Shown one piece after another: positions 1 to 8,148 of a stretch of 18,043 nucleotides of DNA. The notes beneath the pieces are model-generated. The model was not told the DNA's origin. It made no database searches and saw only the letters and a program-made list of their open reading frames with translations. Both the position numbers and the translations under genes were made by a program. Source of the stretch: an uncultured Prevotella sp. (GTDB lineage: Bacteria > Bacteroidota > Bacteroidia > Bacteroidales > Bacteroidaceae); contig CAAGGA010000033.1 of the NCBI GenBank assembly GCA_900769275.1, positions 1 through 18,043 of the forward strand. Direction: 5' to 3'. The stretch's first letter is position 1. Every line of letters starts with the position of its first letter.

Positions 1-3
1 CAC

Positions 4-67
4 AGCCAACCAAACAACCAAACAACCAAACAACCAAAGAACTAAACAACTAAACAACCAAACAACC
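4..67 (-). repeat. 8-base tandem array (GGTTGTTT type) at the 3' end of ftsZ
   Basis: Read on the minus strand, eight consecutive octamers follow the ftsZ stop codon with no spacer. Five are exactly GGTTGTTT, one is AGTTGTTT, one is AGTTCTTT, and the last (4-11) is the degenerate GGTTGGCT. The array begins at the base after the TAG of ftsZ and may continue past the window edge. The same GGTT-headed octamer type, with an A-for-G first-base variant, appears at 3915-3954, 17526-17653 and 17686-17725. No intrinsic terminator is visible in these 67 bases. Confidence 0.9.
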
Positions 68-1396
68 CTAAAAATGAATGATGTCCGGTGTGACATTTGT
101 ACTCTGCACGGTCTCTTCCGGAGCAATCTTGGCGGCACGAGACTGACGACTCAACTCTTCCAGTTGCTGACGGGTGCGCTTTGCCGTTGGAGTATTCTCC
201 ACTGCAAGGATGACATCCTCGTTGTCAAGGTCATCTGGCTCAAAGAGGAATACTTGTGGGCGGCTCTTGTACTGATGATTCTTCTCGTTTGGACCATAGT
301 ATCGGTCACGACGCTCATTGCGTTTTGCGCGTGCCTCCTCCTCGGCAGCCTGCTTGGCAATCTCCTCCTGACTCTGATGCGTACGGCGATGTGCGCTCAT
401 ACCGTCGATATCGTTGATGCCAAAGCCAGTGGCAAGAATGGTAACCTTCACTTTCTCCCCGAGTGTCGGGTCGAGAGCCAAGCCCCATTTTATCTCGAAA
501 TCCCGTCCGAACTTATCCATAAAGTCATTGACATCGCTCATTTCGTCCATCATAAGTCCCTCGCAGTCCTTGTCATTGCTATGGAAAGAGATAGAGAGAA
601 GTATGCGCTTGGCATTGAAAATGTCGTTATCGTTGAGCAACGGTGAGTTGAGAGCGTCCTCAATAGCAAGCTTTACCCTGCCGTCACCCTCGCCAAATCC
701 TGTACTCATGATGGCTACACCGCCATCCTTGAGCACTGTCTTCACATCGTTGAAGTCAAGGTTGATAAGTCCGTGCACGGTGATAATCTCCGCAATACTC
801 TTCGCAGCCACGCTGAGAGTGTCATCAGCCTTTCCGAAAGCCTTGAGGACGGGGAGTTCTCCGTAGATGCGACGCAGGCGTTCGTTGTTGATTACGAGCA
901 GAGCATCGACGTTCTTTGCCATCTCCTCTACTCCGTCAAGAGCCTGGTCTATCTTCCTTGCGCCCTCAAAACGGAACGGGATGGTGACGATGCCCACGGT
1001 CAGGATGCCCATATTCTTCGACTCCCGCGCAATGACCGGAGCGGCACCGGTACCTGTTCCGCCACCCATACCGGCGGTGATGAAAGCCATCCGCGTGCCG
1101 TCATCGAGCATACGGCGTATGTCTTCTATTGTCTCCTCTGCGGCTTCACGCGCCCTTTCCGGACGGTTTCCTGCTCCGAGACCCTCTTTTCCCAACTGCA
1201 GATGCACGGGAACGGGCGAGTCGTTGAGAGCCTGAGCATCGGTATTGCATAGCACAAAACTCACATCGTGTATTCCCTCACGATACATGTGGTTGACAGC
1301 ATTGCCTCCACCTCCGCCGACTCCTATTACCTTGATGATGCTGTTCTCCTTTTCCACCTCACCGAAATCGAGGATATTGTTACTCAGTTCTGCCAT
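68..1396 (-). CDS. ftsZ: Cell division protein FtsZ
   Basis: Tubulin-like GTPase that polymerises into the Z ring at midcell. The 442-residue product shows the nucleotide-binding start GVGGGGGNAVNHM (25-37), NTDAQAL (51-57), the tubulin signature GGGTGTG (111-117) and the T7 synergy loop NLDFND (212-217), whose aspartate completes the GTPase site of the next subunit. A variable Ala/Glu/Arg-rich linker begins near 340. A conserved-looking block VFLFEPDDLDNED lies near 382-394. The protein ends PDIIHF and lacks a full FtsA-binding tail of the DIPxFL type, which is atypical. ATG start; an AGGAAAGGA-like stretch lies a few bases upstream on the minus strand. It is the last gene of the cluster, 42 bases after ftsA. 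An octamer array abuts its stop codon. Confidence 0.98.
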   Translation of the reverse strand: MAELSNNILDFGEVEKENSIIKVIGVGGGGGNAVNHMYREGIHDVSFVLCNTDAQALNDSPVPVHLQLGKEGLGAGNRPERAREAAEETIEDIRRMLDDGTRMAFITAGMGGGTGTGAAPVIARESKNMGILTVGIVTIPFRFEGARKIDQALDGVEEMAKNVDALLVINNERLRRIYGELPVLKAFGKADDTLSVAAKSIAEIITVHGLINLDFNDVKTVLKDGGVAIMSTGFGEGDGRVKLAIEDALNSPLLNDNDIFNAKRILLSISFHSNDKDCEGLMMDEMSDVNDFMDKFGRDFEIKWGLALDPTLGEKVKVTILATGFGINDIDGMSAHRRTHQSQEEIAKQAAEEEARAKRNERRDRYYGPNEKNHQYKSRPQVFLFEPDDLDNEDVILAVENTPTAKRTRQQLEELSRQSRAAKIAPEETVQSTNVTPDIIHF

Positions 1397-1438
1397 AATA
1401 TTTCCTTTCCTTATGTATTCTACTTGATGTACAGACGG

Positions 1439-2878
1439 CTATTCCTCGTCTGCGGTGATGAATGTCTTCATCCAGTTCATGAGTTTTGCCTTCACTCCGG
1501 GTTTCTTTTCTTTCTGAGCCTCCTCGGCGGCGCGGCGTTCTTCCTCCATCTGCTGACGTTTAGCTTCCTCGGCAGCACGGCGTTCCTCCTCCTCTTTCGC
1601 TTTCTCCGTAGGTGTCTTTACCTTACCCGTGCCCGGTTGTTCATCGGCAGGCTTGGCAGGCTTGGACTGCTCCTCGGCAGGTATAGTGCCGGTGCTCTCA
1701 TCGAAGATATTCTTCTGTGCGAGGACATCAGAGCCGGCACAGTTGATTTCTCCCTTGGCAAGGAGACTGAGGATGGTGTTCATAGTGCCGTTGGAAGAGG
1801 ATATCTCGCTGTTGGAAGAGTGAACCTTGAAATTGACGCTCTTTGCAATGCGCACCTTGGAGATATGCGTATGGTTGCGGAAAGCCACGTCAATATTCTT
1901 CATGTTGCTTGCACCTCCGGTGAGGATAATGCCCGCCACGAGTTTGTCAGTCAGTTCCTCGGGCACCTGATGCCATGCGTTCTGCACGATTTCCTGCACG
2001 CGTCCCTCCACGAGCTCTATGAATTTCCGACTCTCAACCTTCCTTTCGTTGTCGATATTGTATGACAATGACGCATCAATCTCATTGTTCTCCGTATAGG
2101 CCGAGGCATGGCGCAGCTTCATAATCTCGGCATCCGCCTCCTCCATCTGCAGATATGCGATATCCTTGGTGATGTTGTTGCCTCCAAGCGGTATGACAGC
2201 GAGGTGACGGAGGATGTTCCTGTTGAAGACGAGTACGGTGGTTGTCTCCGCTCCCATATCGACAAGCATACATCCGGAACGCTTCTCTGTATCGGTCAGC
2301 ACGCCGTCAGCGAGGGCGATAGGGGCGAGATACATCTCAGCTATCTTCACTCCTGCACGGTCAAAGCAGTTGTTAAGGCTGTGATAGTGCTTCTTTCTCT
2401 GCAGGATATTGAGGAAATTGCCTTCGAGATGCGAGCATTCTATGCCGACAGGCTCCAGTTGGTACTGGTTATCCACCTTGTATTCCTGGGCTACGAAATC
2501 AACGATTTCAAAGTCCTTGTACTGCATGGTGCGGTTGGAATCCATGAGTTCATTGACCAATTCCGTGGATACGAGAGCCGAACCGGCGAGGTCTCTGACC
2601 ATTACATTGCGCACAGAGTGTATGGACTGTCCCCCGACACCTACATAAACCTGTGCTATTTCCGCCTTCATGGCGGTCTTCAAGCGCGAGATGACATTCG
2701 TTATACACTGCACTGTCTTGTCAGCGTTATAGACCACGCCCTTCCGGATGCACGACGTAGAGTCCTCTCTTACGACTGCATTGACAGTGAAACTGCCGTC
2801 ATGATTCTTCTGTCCGGCAACTCCTGTAATCTTTGTAGAGCCAAGTTCAATGGCTACGATGAAATTCTTTGAAGGCAT
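1439..2878 (-). CDS. ftsA: Cell division protein FtsA
   Basis: Actin-fold ATPase that anchors FtsZ filaments to the inner membrane and recruits later divisome proteins. The 479-residue product shows phosphate-1 (IELGSTKITGVAG, 10-22), phosphate-2 (LVDMGAETTTVLVF, 205-218) and the adenosine motif (GIILTGGASN, 316-325). The SHS2/1C region lies between the first two. From about 400 a charged linker follows, with a near-duplicated block EEERRAAEEA, then a terminal amphipathic segment (KAKLMNWMKTFI, about 463-474) that fits the membrane-targeting helix. It is longer than E. coli FtsA (about 420 residues) because of the linker. It starts 15 bases after ftsQ stops and ends 42 bases before ftsZ, so the three are very likely co-transcribed. 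Confidence 0.97.
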   Translation of the reverse strand: MPSKNFIVAIELGSTKITGVAGQKNHDGSFTVNAVVREDSTSCIRKGVVYNADKTVQCITNVISRLKTAMKAEIAQVYVGVGGQSIHSVRNVMVRDLAGSALVSTELVNELMDSNRTMQYKDFEIVDFVAQEYKVDNQYQLEPVGIECSHLEGNFLNILQRKKHYHSLNNCFDRAGVKIAEMYLAPIALADGVLTDTEKRSGCMLVDMGAETTTVLVFNRNILRHLAVIPLGGNNITKDIAYLQMEEADAEIMKLRHASAYTENNEIDASLSYNIDNERKVESRKFIELVEGRVQEIVQNAWHQVPEELTDKLVAGIILTGGASNMKNIDVAFRNHTHISKVRIAKSVNFKVHSSNSEISSSNGTMNTILSLLAKGEINCAGSDVLAQKNIFDESTGTIPAEEQSKPAKPADEQPGTGKVKTPTEKAKEEEERRAAEEAKRQQMEEERRAAEEAQKEKKPGVKAKLMNWMKTFITADEE

Positions 2879-2893
2879 ATACTGAACGGGTAT

Positions 2894-3904
2894 TTATTGT
2901 TTTTTCTTTTTTGGGGTCTTCACTGTGGAGACAGAGGATGGTTTTCCTGCTGCGTTTTCTTTATTATCTCCTTTTTTCTCTGAGGTATTCTCTTTATTAT
3001 CTCCGCTGTTTCCTGTGGCGTTCTCTTTCTTTTCCCCAGCAGGAGGCTGTGGATTCTGAGCGGTTTCCGAGTCAGGTTTCTTCGCTGCTACAGGGATAGG
3101 TTTCTCATGTTTTACCGACGACCTGCGTGTACAGATGACCTGATTGCCATATTCGAGCGAGATATAGGAGTACTTGTTCCATCCCGACTCCTTGAGACCG
3201 TATTGGTAGAAGAGTTCAATACGATGCAGCTGGTTCTGCACATAGGCGGTCACCAGTTCCTGCCTGCGCTCCGCCCTGTTGCTCTTGGGCAGTTCACCGA
3301 TATTGATAATATGGTCACCGACACGCGGAACGAGTTCTATGGTATTGTCCTCAAGCACGTTTATCTGCTCTATCTGGTTACGCCAGAGGTCATTTTCCAT
3401 TATCACTTTCGCCATAAGGCTCAGGTATCTGCAGGCAAACGTCCGGCTGACACATCCCGTCACGATAATCATATCTGAGGTATATTGCGAGTTCGGCATC
3501 ACTCCCCCGTTGTCATCAATGTAATAATCCTCCCCGTTGCCTGCCTTCACCCTCATTATCGGAGTCCTCTGCGTCATGGAGATATAGACAAATCCCTCGG
3601 TCGAGAGCCAGCATTGCGCCGTTTTTACGAAAGGAGTATTAAGCAGCACGTCCTCGATGTGGCGGGTATTAATCTCCGTCACCCTCTTTGAGAGGGGGTA
3701 TAGCGAGCGTGATTCCAAGAGCCGTTTCACCTCTGCCGTCTTCAGAAACCCGTTCTCGTTCTCGTCCTCGATGTTTATCTCCACCCTGGTACATACCTTC
3801 CTTGTCTCATCGGGCTTGTTCCATGAGACCATGGCGAAGCCAAGGTAGATAAAGATTACTATATCTACGATGACCAGAAGGGTATATTTCCAGTTTATTC
3901 TCAT
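2894..3904 (-). CDS. ftsQ: Cell division protein FtsQ
   Basis: Bitopic divisome protein joining the cytoplasmic Z ring to the periplasmic synthesis machinery. The 336-residue product has a short cytoplasmic N-terminus, one membrane segment (about 8-28) and a POTRA-like periplasmic part. That part includes VKRLLESRSLYPLSKRVTEINTRHIEDVLLNTPFV, split here only for reference, followed by an RTPIMRVKAGNGEDYYIDDNGGVMP block typical of FtsQ/DivIB. From about residue 262 the C-terminus becomes a lysine/asparagine-rich low-complexity tail with a repeated GDNKEN unit, absent from E. coli FtsQ (276 residues). Identity rests on these features and on its place between murC and ftsA. ATG start; the gap to murC (87 bases) contains octamer repeats. 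Confidence 0.92.
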   Translation of the reverse strand: MRINWKYTLLVIVDIVIFIYLGFAMVSWNKPDETRKVCTRVEINIEDENENGFLKTAEVKRLLESRSLYPLSKRVTEINTRHIEDVLLNTPFVKTAQCWLSTEGFVYISMTQRTPIMRVKAGNGEDYYIDDNGGVMPNSQYTSDMIIVTGCVSRTFACRYLSLMAKVIMENDLWRNQIEQINVLEDNTIELVPRVGDHIINIGELPKSNRAERRQELVTAYVQNQLHRIELFYQYGLKESGWNKYSYISLEYGNQVICTRRSSVKHEKPIPVAAKKPDSETAQNPQPPAGEKKENATGNSGDNKENTSEKKGDNKENAAGKPSSVSTVKTPKKKKQ

Positions 3905-3914
3905 AGGGTGTTGG

Positions 3915-3954
3915 GGTTGTACGGTTTGGCGGTTTGGCAGTTGTATGGCTTGGT
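3915..3954 (+). repeat. Short degenerate octamer array between murC and ftsQ
   Basis: Five consecutive octamers read on the plus strand: GGTTGTAC, GGTTTGGC, GGTTTGGC, AGTTGTAT and GGCTTGGT. They share the GGTT head, the A-for-G first-base variant and the period of 8 with the arrays at both ends of the window. This copy is degenerate and antisense to the operon. It fills about half of the 87-base murC-ftsQ gap. Confidence 0.65.
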
Positions 3955-3991
3955 GATTCCTGCAATCATGCGTAGGTCAGGTCTTTCACAA

Positions 3992-5368
3992 TCACTTCTT
4001 CTCGATAATTCCGGCTATTTCCCGCATACTGTTGTCGAGGTCTCCTGCGCCGAGAATGACGAGCACGTCGAAATCCCGCTGTCTTACGAGTTCGATGACA
4101 TCCTTTTTCTCTATCATGTTCTTCTCTATGCCGGGGCGGAGGTTGTCGTATATGAGCCGTGACGTCACGCCCTCGATTGGCAATTCGCGTGCAGGATATA
4201 TCTCAGTGAGTATTACCTCGTCGAACAGCGAGAGCGCATCTGCGAAATCCTTGTAGAAGTCTCGTGTGCGAGTATATAGATGTGGCTGGAAGATAGCCGT
4301 GACATGTCGGTCCGGATAGACCTCCTTCAGGCTCTTGGCACTCTGGTATATTTCCTTCGGATGGTGCGCATAGTCCGAGAGCAGGACGTGCCGGTCATTG
4401 CGTATGCGGAAATCGAAGCGTCTGTCCACGCCCTTGTATGTCATCATGCCGTACTTCAGTTCCTCTGCTGTGCATCCGTTGAGCTGTGCCATTGCCATTG
4501 CTGCGATGCCGTTGTCGATATTTACAGGCACGGGCTGCCCGAGACTTATGCCTCTGACGCACTCTATCGGCGAGATAAAGTCAAAGGTTATCTCTCCGTT
4601 CTCTATCCTGACATTCTCTGCATGGAAGTCGCCCTCCTGCACGGAATAGGTATATACCCTGACGCCCTCCTGCACGTCGGGCTGCATCTCCAGTCCCTTG
4701 TGGATGATGAGAGCACCTCCCGGCTGTATCAGTGAGGAGTAATGCCTGAATGATTCGAGGTATGCCTCCTTCGTACCATATATGTCGAGGTGGTCGGGAT
4801 CGGTGGCTGTGATGACTGACATCCACGGTCTCAGCCAATGGAAAGAGCGGTCAAACTCGTCGGCTTCTATCACCACGTAGTCGGAATCGTCGGAGAGGAT
4901 GTAGTTAGTGCCGTAGTTCTTGGATATTCCTCCGAGGAAAGCGTTGCAGTCGGGTGCGCTCTGGTGCATGATATGTGCACACATCGTCGATGTGGTAGTC
5001 TTTCCATGCGTACCGGCGAAGCAGAGTCCCTTATGCGACTGCGTCAGCGTGCCGAGCACCTGTGCACGCTTCTGTATGTCGAAGCCGCCGTTACGGAAGA
5101 ACTGCAGTTCTGCGTGCTCTTCGGGAATGGCTGGAGTATAGATGACGAGACAGCGTTCCCTGTCACGGCAGGCCTGCGGTATCTCATCGACATTCTCCTC
5201 ATAATGTATGAGCATTCCCTCCTTTTCGAGCTGCTTCGTCAGTGCCGAGGGTGTCTTGTCATAGCCGGCTACGACGAGTCCTTTCCTGATAAAGTAGCGT
5301 GCTACGGCTGACATTCCTATGCCTCCGGCTCCTACGAAATATACTGATTTGAGTTTCTTCTGTTCCAT
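3992..5368 (-). CDS. murC: UDP-N-acetylmuramate--L-alanine ligase MurC
   Basis: Cytoplasmic ATP-dependent ligase adding L-alanine to UDP-MurNAc, the first residue of the peptide stem. The chosen 458-residue product begins MEQKKLKSVYFVGAGGIGMS, whose Rossmann-like glycine motif marks the UDP-binding N-terminal domain. The ATP loop is GTHGKTTT (119-126), the central-domain acidic motif is EADEFDRSF (about 168-176), and DYAHHPKEI marks the start of the C-terminal ligase domain. The frame stays open upstream to a GTG at 5434, but those 22 residues do not resemble the family, so the ATG at 5366-5368 is preferred. It lies 72 bases after murG. Confidence 0.97.
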   Translation of the reverse strand: MEQKKLKSVYFVGAGGIGMSAVARYFIRKGLVVAGYDKTPSALTKQLEKEGMLIHYEENVDEIPQACRDRERCLVIYTPAIPEEHAELQFFRNGGFDIQKRAQVLGTLTQSHKGLCFAGTHGKTTTSTMCAHIMHQSAPDCNAFLGGISKNYGTNYILSDDSDYVVIEADEFDRSFHWLRPWMSVITATDPDHLDIYGTKEAYLESFRHYSSLIQPGGALIIHKGLEMQPDVQEGVRVYTYSVQEGDFHAENVRIENGEITFDFISPIECVRGISLGQPVPVNIDNGIAAMAMAQLNGCTAEELKYGMMTYKGVDRRFDFRIRNDRHVLLSDYAHHPKEIYQSAKSLKEVYPDRHVTAIFQPHLYTRTRDFYKDFADALSLFDEVILTEIYPARELPIEGVTSRLIYDNLRPGIEKNMIEKKDVIELVRQRDFDVLVILGAGDLDNSMREIAGIIEKK

Positions 5369-5440
5369 TAGTATGGTATTTGTAATATATCGGTGGTGTG
5401 TGGCAGATTGGGCAGCGATGCCGTGCCGTTCCACCTACGT

Positions 5441-6550
5441 TCATTTCCCTGTGAGACTTATGACCTCTCTTGCTATTGTCTCTGCACTGTCATGGTATGC
5501 GAGGCTGTATGCCTGCTTCTCCATCTCGGCTATCCTTGCGGAGTCACCTATCAGTGCGATTGCTGCATCCACGAGTTTCTCCCGTGCCTCCCTGTCAGCC
5601 ACGAAGAGGGCGGCGTCTCTGTCGGACAGGGCACGTGCGTTCTTTGTCTGATGGTCTTCCGCCACGTTGGGTGAGGGTACGAGTATGGAGGCCTTTGCGA
5701 GGAGGCACAGTTCGCTGATGGAACTGGCTCCTGCCCTGCTTATCACGATGTCGGCAGCGCGATATGCCGTCGCCATGTCGGTGATGAAAGCCTGAGGCCT
5801 GACGTATTCTGCATTCTTTTCCCCTGCAATGCGACGGCATTCCTCTGCGTAGTAGTTACCTGTCTGCCATACTACCTGTATGCCGTTCTCCTCAAACTTC
5901 TCTATCCCTGCTGCTATCGACTCGTTGATAGTGCGTGCTCCGAGCGAGCCTCCGATGACGAGAACGGTAGGACGGTTGGGTTCCAGTCCCATAGCCTGCC
6001 TTGCCTGCTCCCTTGTCATGCCGTTGTCGAGGAGAGCCTGCCTGACGGGATTGCCTGTCTTTATGATACGGTCGGCAGGAAAGAAGCGTTCCATGCCGTC
6101 GTACGCCACGCATATCTTTCTTGCTTTCCTGGCAAGCGACTTGTTGGTCACTCCAGCGTATGAGTTCTGTTCCTGTATGAGGCAAGGTATTCCCATGGCG
6201 TAAGCAGCGTTCAGGGTCGGTGCGGAAGCATATCCTCCCACTCCTACCGCCACGTCCGGCCGGAAATCCCTTATGATGCTCTTTACGCGTGAGCGACTTT
6301 TGAGGAAGTCTATCATCACTCCGATGTTCTTGGGGCTCCACAGTGGGCGGACAAGTCCACGTACCGGCAGTCCGATAATCTCGTATCCTGCGGCCGGCAC
6401 TTTCTCCATCTCCATCCTTCCCTCTGCTCCTACGAACAGTATCCTTGCGTCGGGACGTAGTGCCCTGACGGCATTTGCTATGGACACGGCAGGGAAGATG
6501 TGTCCTCCTGTGCCGCCTCCGCTTACTATGATTCTGAGTTCCTTGTCCAT
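5441..6550 (-). CDS. murG: Lipid II synthase MurG (undecaprenyl-PP-MurNAc-pentapeptide GlcNAc transferase)
   Basis: Peripheral membrane GT-B glycosyltransferase that adds GlcNAc from UDP-GlcNAc to lipid I, giving lipid II on the cytoplasmic face. The 369-residue product shows the N-terminal G-loop SGGGTGGHIFPA (10-21), a second glycine motif GVGGYASAP, the C-domain VIGGSLGARTINE, and the UDP-GlcNAc-binding stretch ISRAGASSISEL followed by PSPNVAEDHQTKNA. An in-frame start upstream (6598) would add 16 residues (MPPKTKIKEQ and so on) and run into an intergenic palindrome. The ATG at 6548-6550, giving MDKELRIIVSGG, fits the family. The 135-base gap before it holds the palindrome and a G-rich tract. 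Confidence 0.97.
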   Translation of the reverse strand: MDKELRIIVSGGGTGGHIFPAVSIANAVRALRPDARILFVGAEGRMEMEKVPAAGYEIIGLPVRGLVRPLWSPKNIGVMIDFLKSRSRVKSIIRDFRPDVAVGVGGYASAPTLNAAYAMGIPCLIQEQNSYAGVTNKSLARKARKICVAYDGMERFFPADRIIKTGNPVRQALLDNGMTREQARQAMGLEPNRPTVLVIGGSLGARTINESIAAGIEKFEENGIQVVWQTGNYYAEECRRIAGEKNAEYVRPQAFITDMATAYRAADIVISRAGASSISELCLLAKASILVPSPNVAEDHQTKNARALSDRDAALFVADREAREKLVDAAIALIGDSARIAEMEKQAYSLAYHDSAETIAREVISLTGK

Positions 6551-6595
6551 GATGTTCGTGATTCTTGGCTGTTCTTTTATTTTTGTTTTTGGAGG

Positions 6596-6616
6596 CACTT
6601 CGACCTGGTCGAAGTG
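6596..6616. repeat. 21-base intergenic palindrome, copy 1 (ftsW-murG gap)
   Basis: Perfect palindrome: arms CACTTCGACC (6596-6605) and GGTCGAAGTG (6607-6616) around one base. It is followed by TACCAGGGG. Related copies sit at 9522, 10951 and 16384, all between genes of the same operon, with a half copy at 10910. The downstream ACCAGG (6618-6623) can also pair with the inner CCTGGT (6604-6609), giving an alternative hairpin. Confidence 0.85.
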
Positions 6617-6621
6617 TACCA

Positions 6622-6673
6622 GGGGTGCTGGGGGTAGATGTTGTTGGGGCTGGCGGGGATGCTGGGGCTGGGG
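6622..6673 (+). other. G-rich tract with quadruplex potential
   Basis: Six runs of four or five G lie within 52 bases on the plus strand. The last four (6646-6673) have loops of 5, 5 and 2 bases, which matches a canonical four-tetrad G-quadruplex pattern. The plus strand is the template strand for ftsW-murG transcription, so any quadruplex would form in DNA, and the RNA would be C-rich. It ends 12 bases from the ftsW stop codon. Folding is inferred from sequence only. Confidence 0.5.
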
Positions 6674-6685
6674 TGACTGTGGGAG

Positions 6686-8029
6686 CTATGCTCTTGCCGG
6701 TTGCAGTTCTGCCGTTTCCCTTACCGGTGCGTCCTTCCTTGCCGCCGTGCGACTGATGCTGAGGATGATTCCTATGTACATACAGTTGATGACCGATGAT
6801 GATCCTCCCCTGCTTATCAGCGGCAAGGGCTGTCCCGTGACGGGGAACATACCCACTGCCACGCACATATTGATGAGAGCCTGCATGACGATGAGCAGCG
6901 CAAGCCCCATTGCGAGGAATGCGGGGAACGGGTTCTTGCAGTTCTTCGCTATGTGATTGGTGCGGTAGAGCAGGACGATATACAGCATGGCGACGAAGAA
7001 AGCTCCGAAGAGTCCGAACTCCTCTATGATGATGGCATAGATGAAGTCGGAATAGGCCTGTGGCAGGAAGTCACGCTGTACGGAGTTGCCCGGTCCCTTG
7101 CCCACGATATTCGACGTTGCTATGGCTACGCTGGCATAGCCTTTCTGCCTGTTTTTGTCAAGGTCGTACTTGCTTGAAGGCACTTCCTCGGTATTGGCGA
7201 ACTCAAGCAGTCTCCGCTTCCACGTGCCGAAGCGGTGGGTGAGCTTGTCGATTTTGGAGGGTTCCTCCTTCTTCTCGTATTTCTTCAGGTGTGACTCCGG
7301 TATGGATGAGATGTCCACTCCCTGAAGTTCCGGTGCGGCTGACAGTTCGGTAAGGTGCATATTCTCCCTTGCTTTCTCTTCTTCCGGACTGGCTGTCTGC
7401 CCGAAGAGGAAGACTACCCCAACGACAACGACTATAAACATCACTGCGACAGACAGCAGGTAACCAAGTTGTTTCAACGGTACTCGTCCGATAAACATCA
7501 TGATAAAGACCACGGCACACATCATTCCCGCCGTGGAAAGGTTCTCCGGCGCAACGGGAAGTATGAAGCAGGCAGCCGCCGTAAGGACGTACTTCATCGT
7601 GTTGGGGGCTACGCCGTCCTTTGTCTGCATGGCACTCAGTATCTGCGCCGTGACGAAAACGAGGGCAGCCTTGCCCAGTTCCGAGGGCTGAAGCTTGAAG
7701 AATCCGAGGTCTATCCATCGTGAAGCATCGTTTTCCGACACTCCGAAGAAGAGGACGAAGATGAGCAACGGTATCGCCAGAAGGGAGAGGCATGAGGTCA
7801 TGAGCTTGAAATACCGGCATTTTATGTGCAGCAGTATCACCATGAAGGTAATGCCCACACCGAGCAAAGCCGTATGTTTCAATGCGGCAAACCAATAGTT
7901 TCCGGTCTTGTATCCGAGACTGGATGATGAGGAATAGACCTCCACGATGCTGATGACGCAAAGCAAGAGGAATATAATCCATATTACCTTGTCGCCTTTT
8001 ATCAGTTGTAGTTTGGATAAGAAGCCCAC
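6686..8029 (-). CDS. ftsW: Septal peptidoglycan glycosyltransferase FtsW
   Basis: SEDS-family polytopic membrane enzyme that polymerises lipid II into septal glycan strands together with FtsI. The 447-residue product has about ten hydrophobic segments. The family block SNIVGKGPGNSVQRDFLPQA (306-325) is followed by YSDFIYAIIIEEFG, whose Asp328 is the expected catalytic residue of the large extracytoplasmic loop. The last helices end in INCMYIGIILSISR. About 50 polar residues (about 210-262) sit between TM7 and the HRFGTWKRRL segment, an insertion compared with E. coli FtsW. The start is GTG (8027-8029) with AGGAAAGG about 9 bases upstream; no in-frame ATG lies between it and the upstream stop. 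Confidence 0.96.
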   Translation of the reverse strand: MGFLSKLQLIKGDKVIWIIFLLLCVISIVEVYSSSSSLGYKTGNYWFAALKHTALLGVGITFMVILLHIKCRYFKLMTSCLSLLAIPLLIFVLFFGVSENDASRWIDLGFFKLQPSELGKAALVFVTAQILSAMQTKDGVAPNTMKYVLTAAACFILPVAPENLSTAGMMCAVVFIMMFIGRVPLKQLGYLLSVAVMFIVVVVGVVFLFGQTASPEEEKARENMHLTELSAAPELQGVDISSIPESHLKKYEKKEEPSKIDKLTHRFGTWKRRLLEFANTEEVPSSKYDLDKNRQKGYASVAIATSNIVGKGPGNSVQRDFLPQAYSDFIYAIIIEEFGLFGAFFVAMLYIVLLYRTNHIAKNCKNPFPAFLAMGLALLIVMQALINMCVAVGMFPVTGQPLPLISRGGSSSVINCMYIGIILSISRTAARKDAPVRETAELQPARA

Positions 8030-8148
8030 GGTTGATTTCCTTTCCTGTATGTTTTCTGTATCTTATACCTTATTAATTATATTCTTATATACGGGCTGCC
8101 GTCAGCCGTCAGACAGTCTCCCGGGCGGGGCGATATGCAAAGAGCCGC

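Noticed and set aside
6551..6598. Upstream extension of murG (16 residues)
   Set aside because: It runs into the intergenic palindrome and is not family-like; the ATG at 6548-6550 gives the standard MurG N-terminus.
5892..6866. Long minus-strand frame of 324 codons overlapping murG and ftsW
   Set aside because: It is an out-of-frame shadow of murG and the G-rich gap, Arg/His/Gly-rich and without recognisable domains; murG itself has all family motifs.
8030..8148. Possible promoter or terminator in the murD-ftsW gap (GGCTG/CAGCC stem at 8094-8107, AT-rich stretch after it)
   Set aside because: The stem is only 5 bases with no T-run, and no convincing -33/-7 elements were found.
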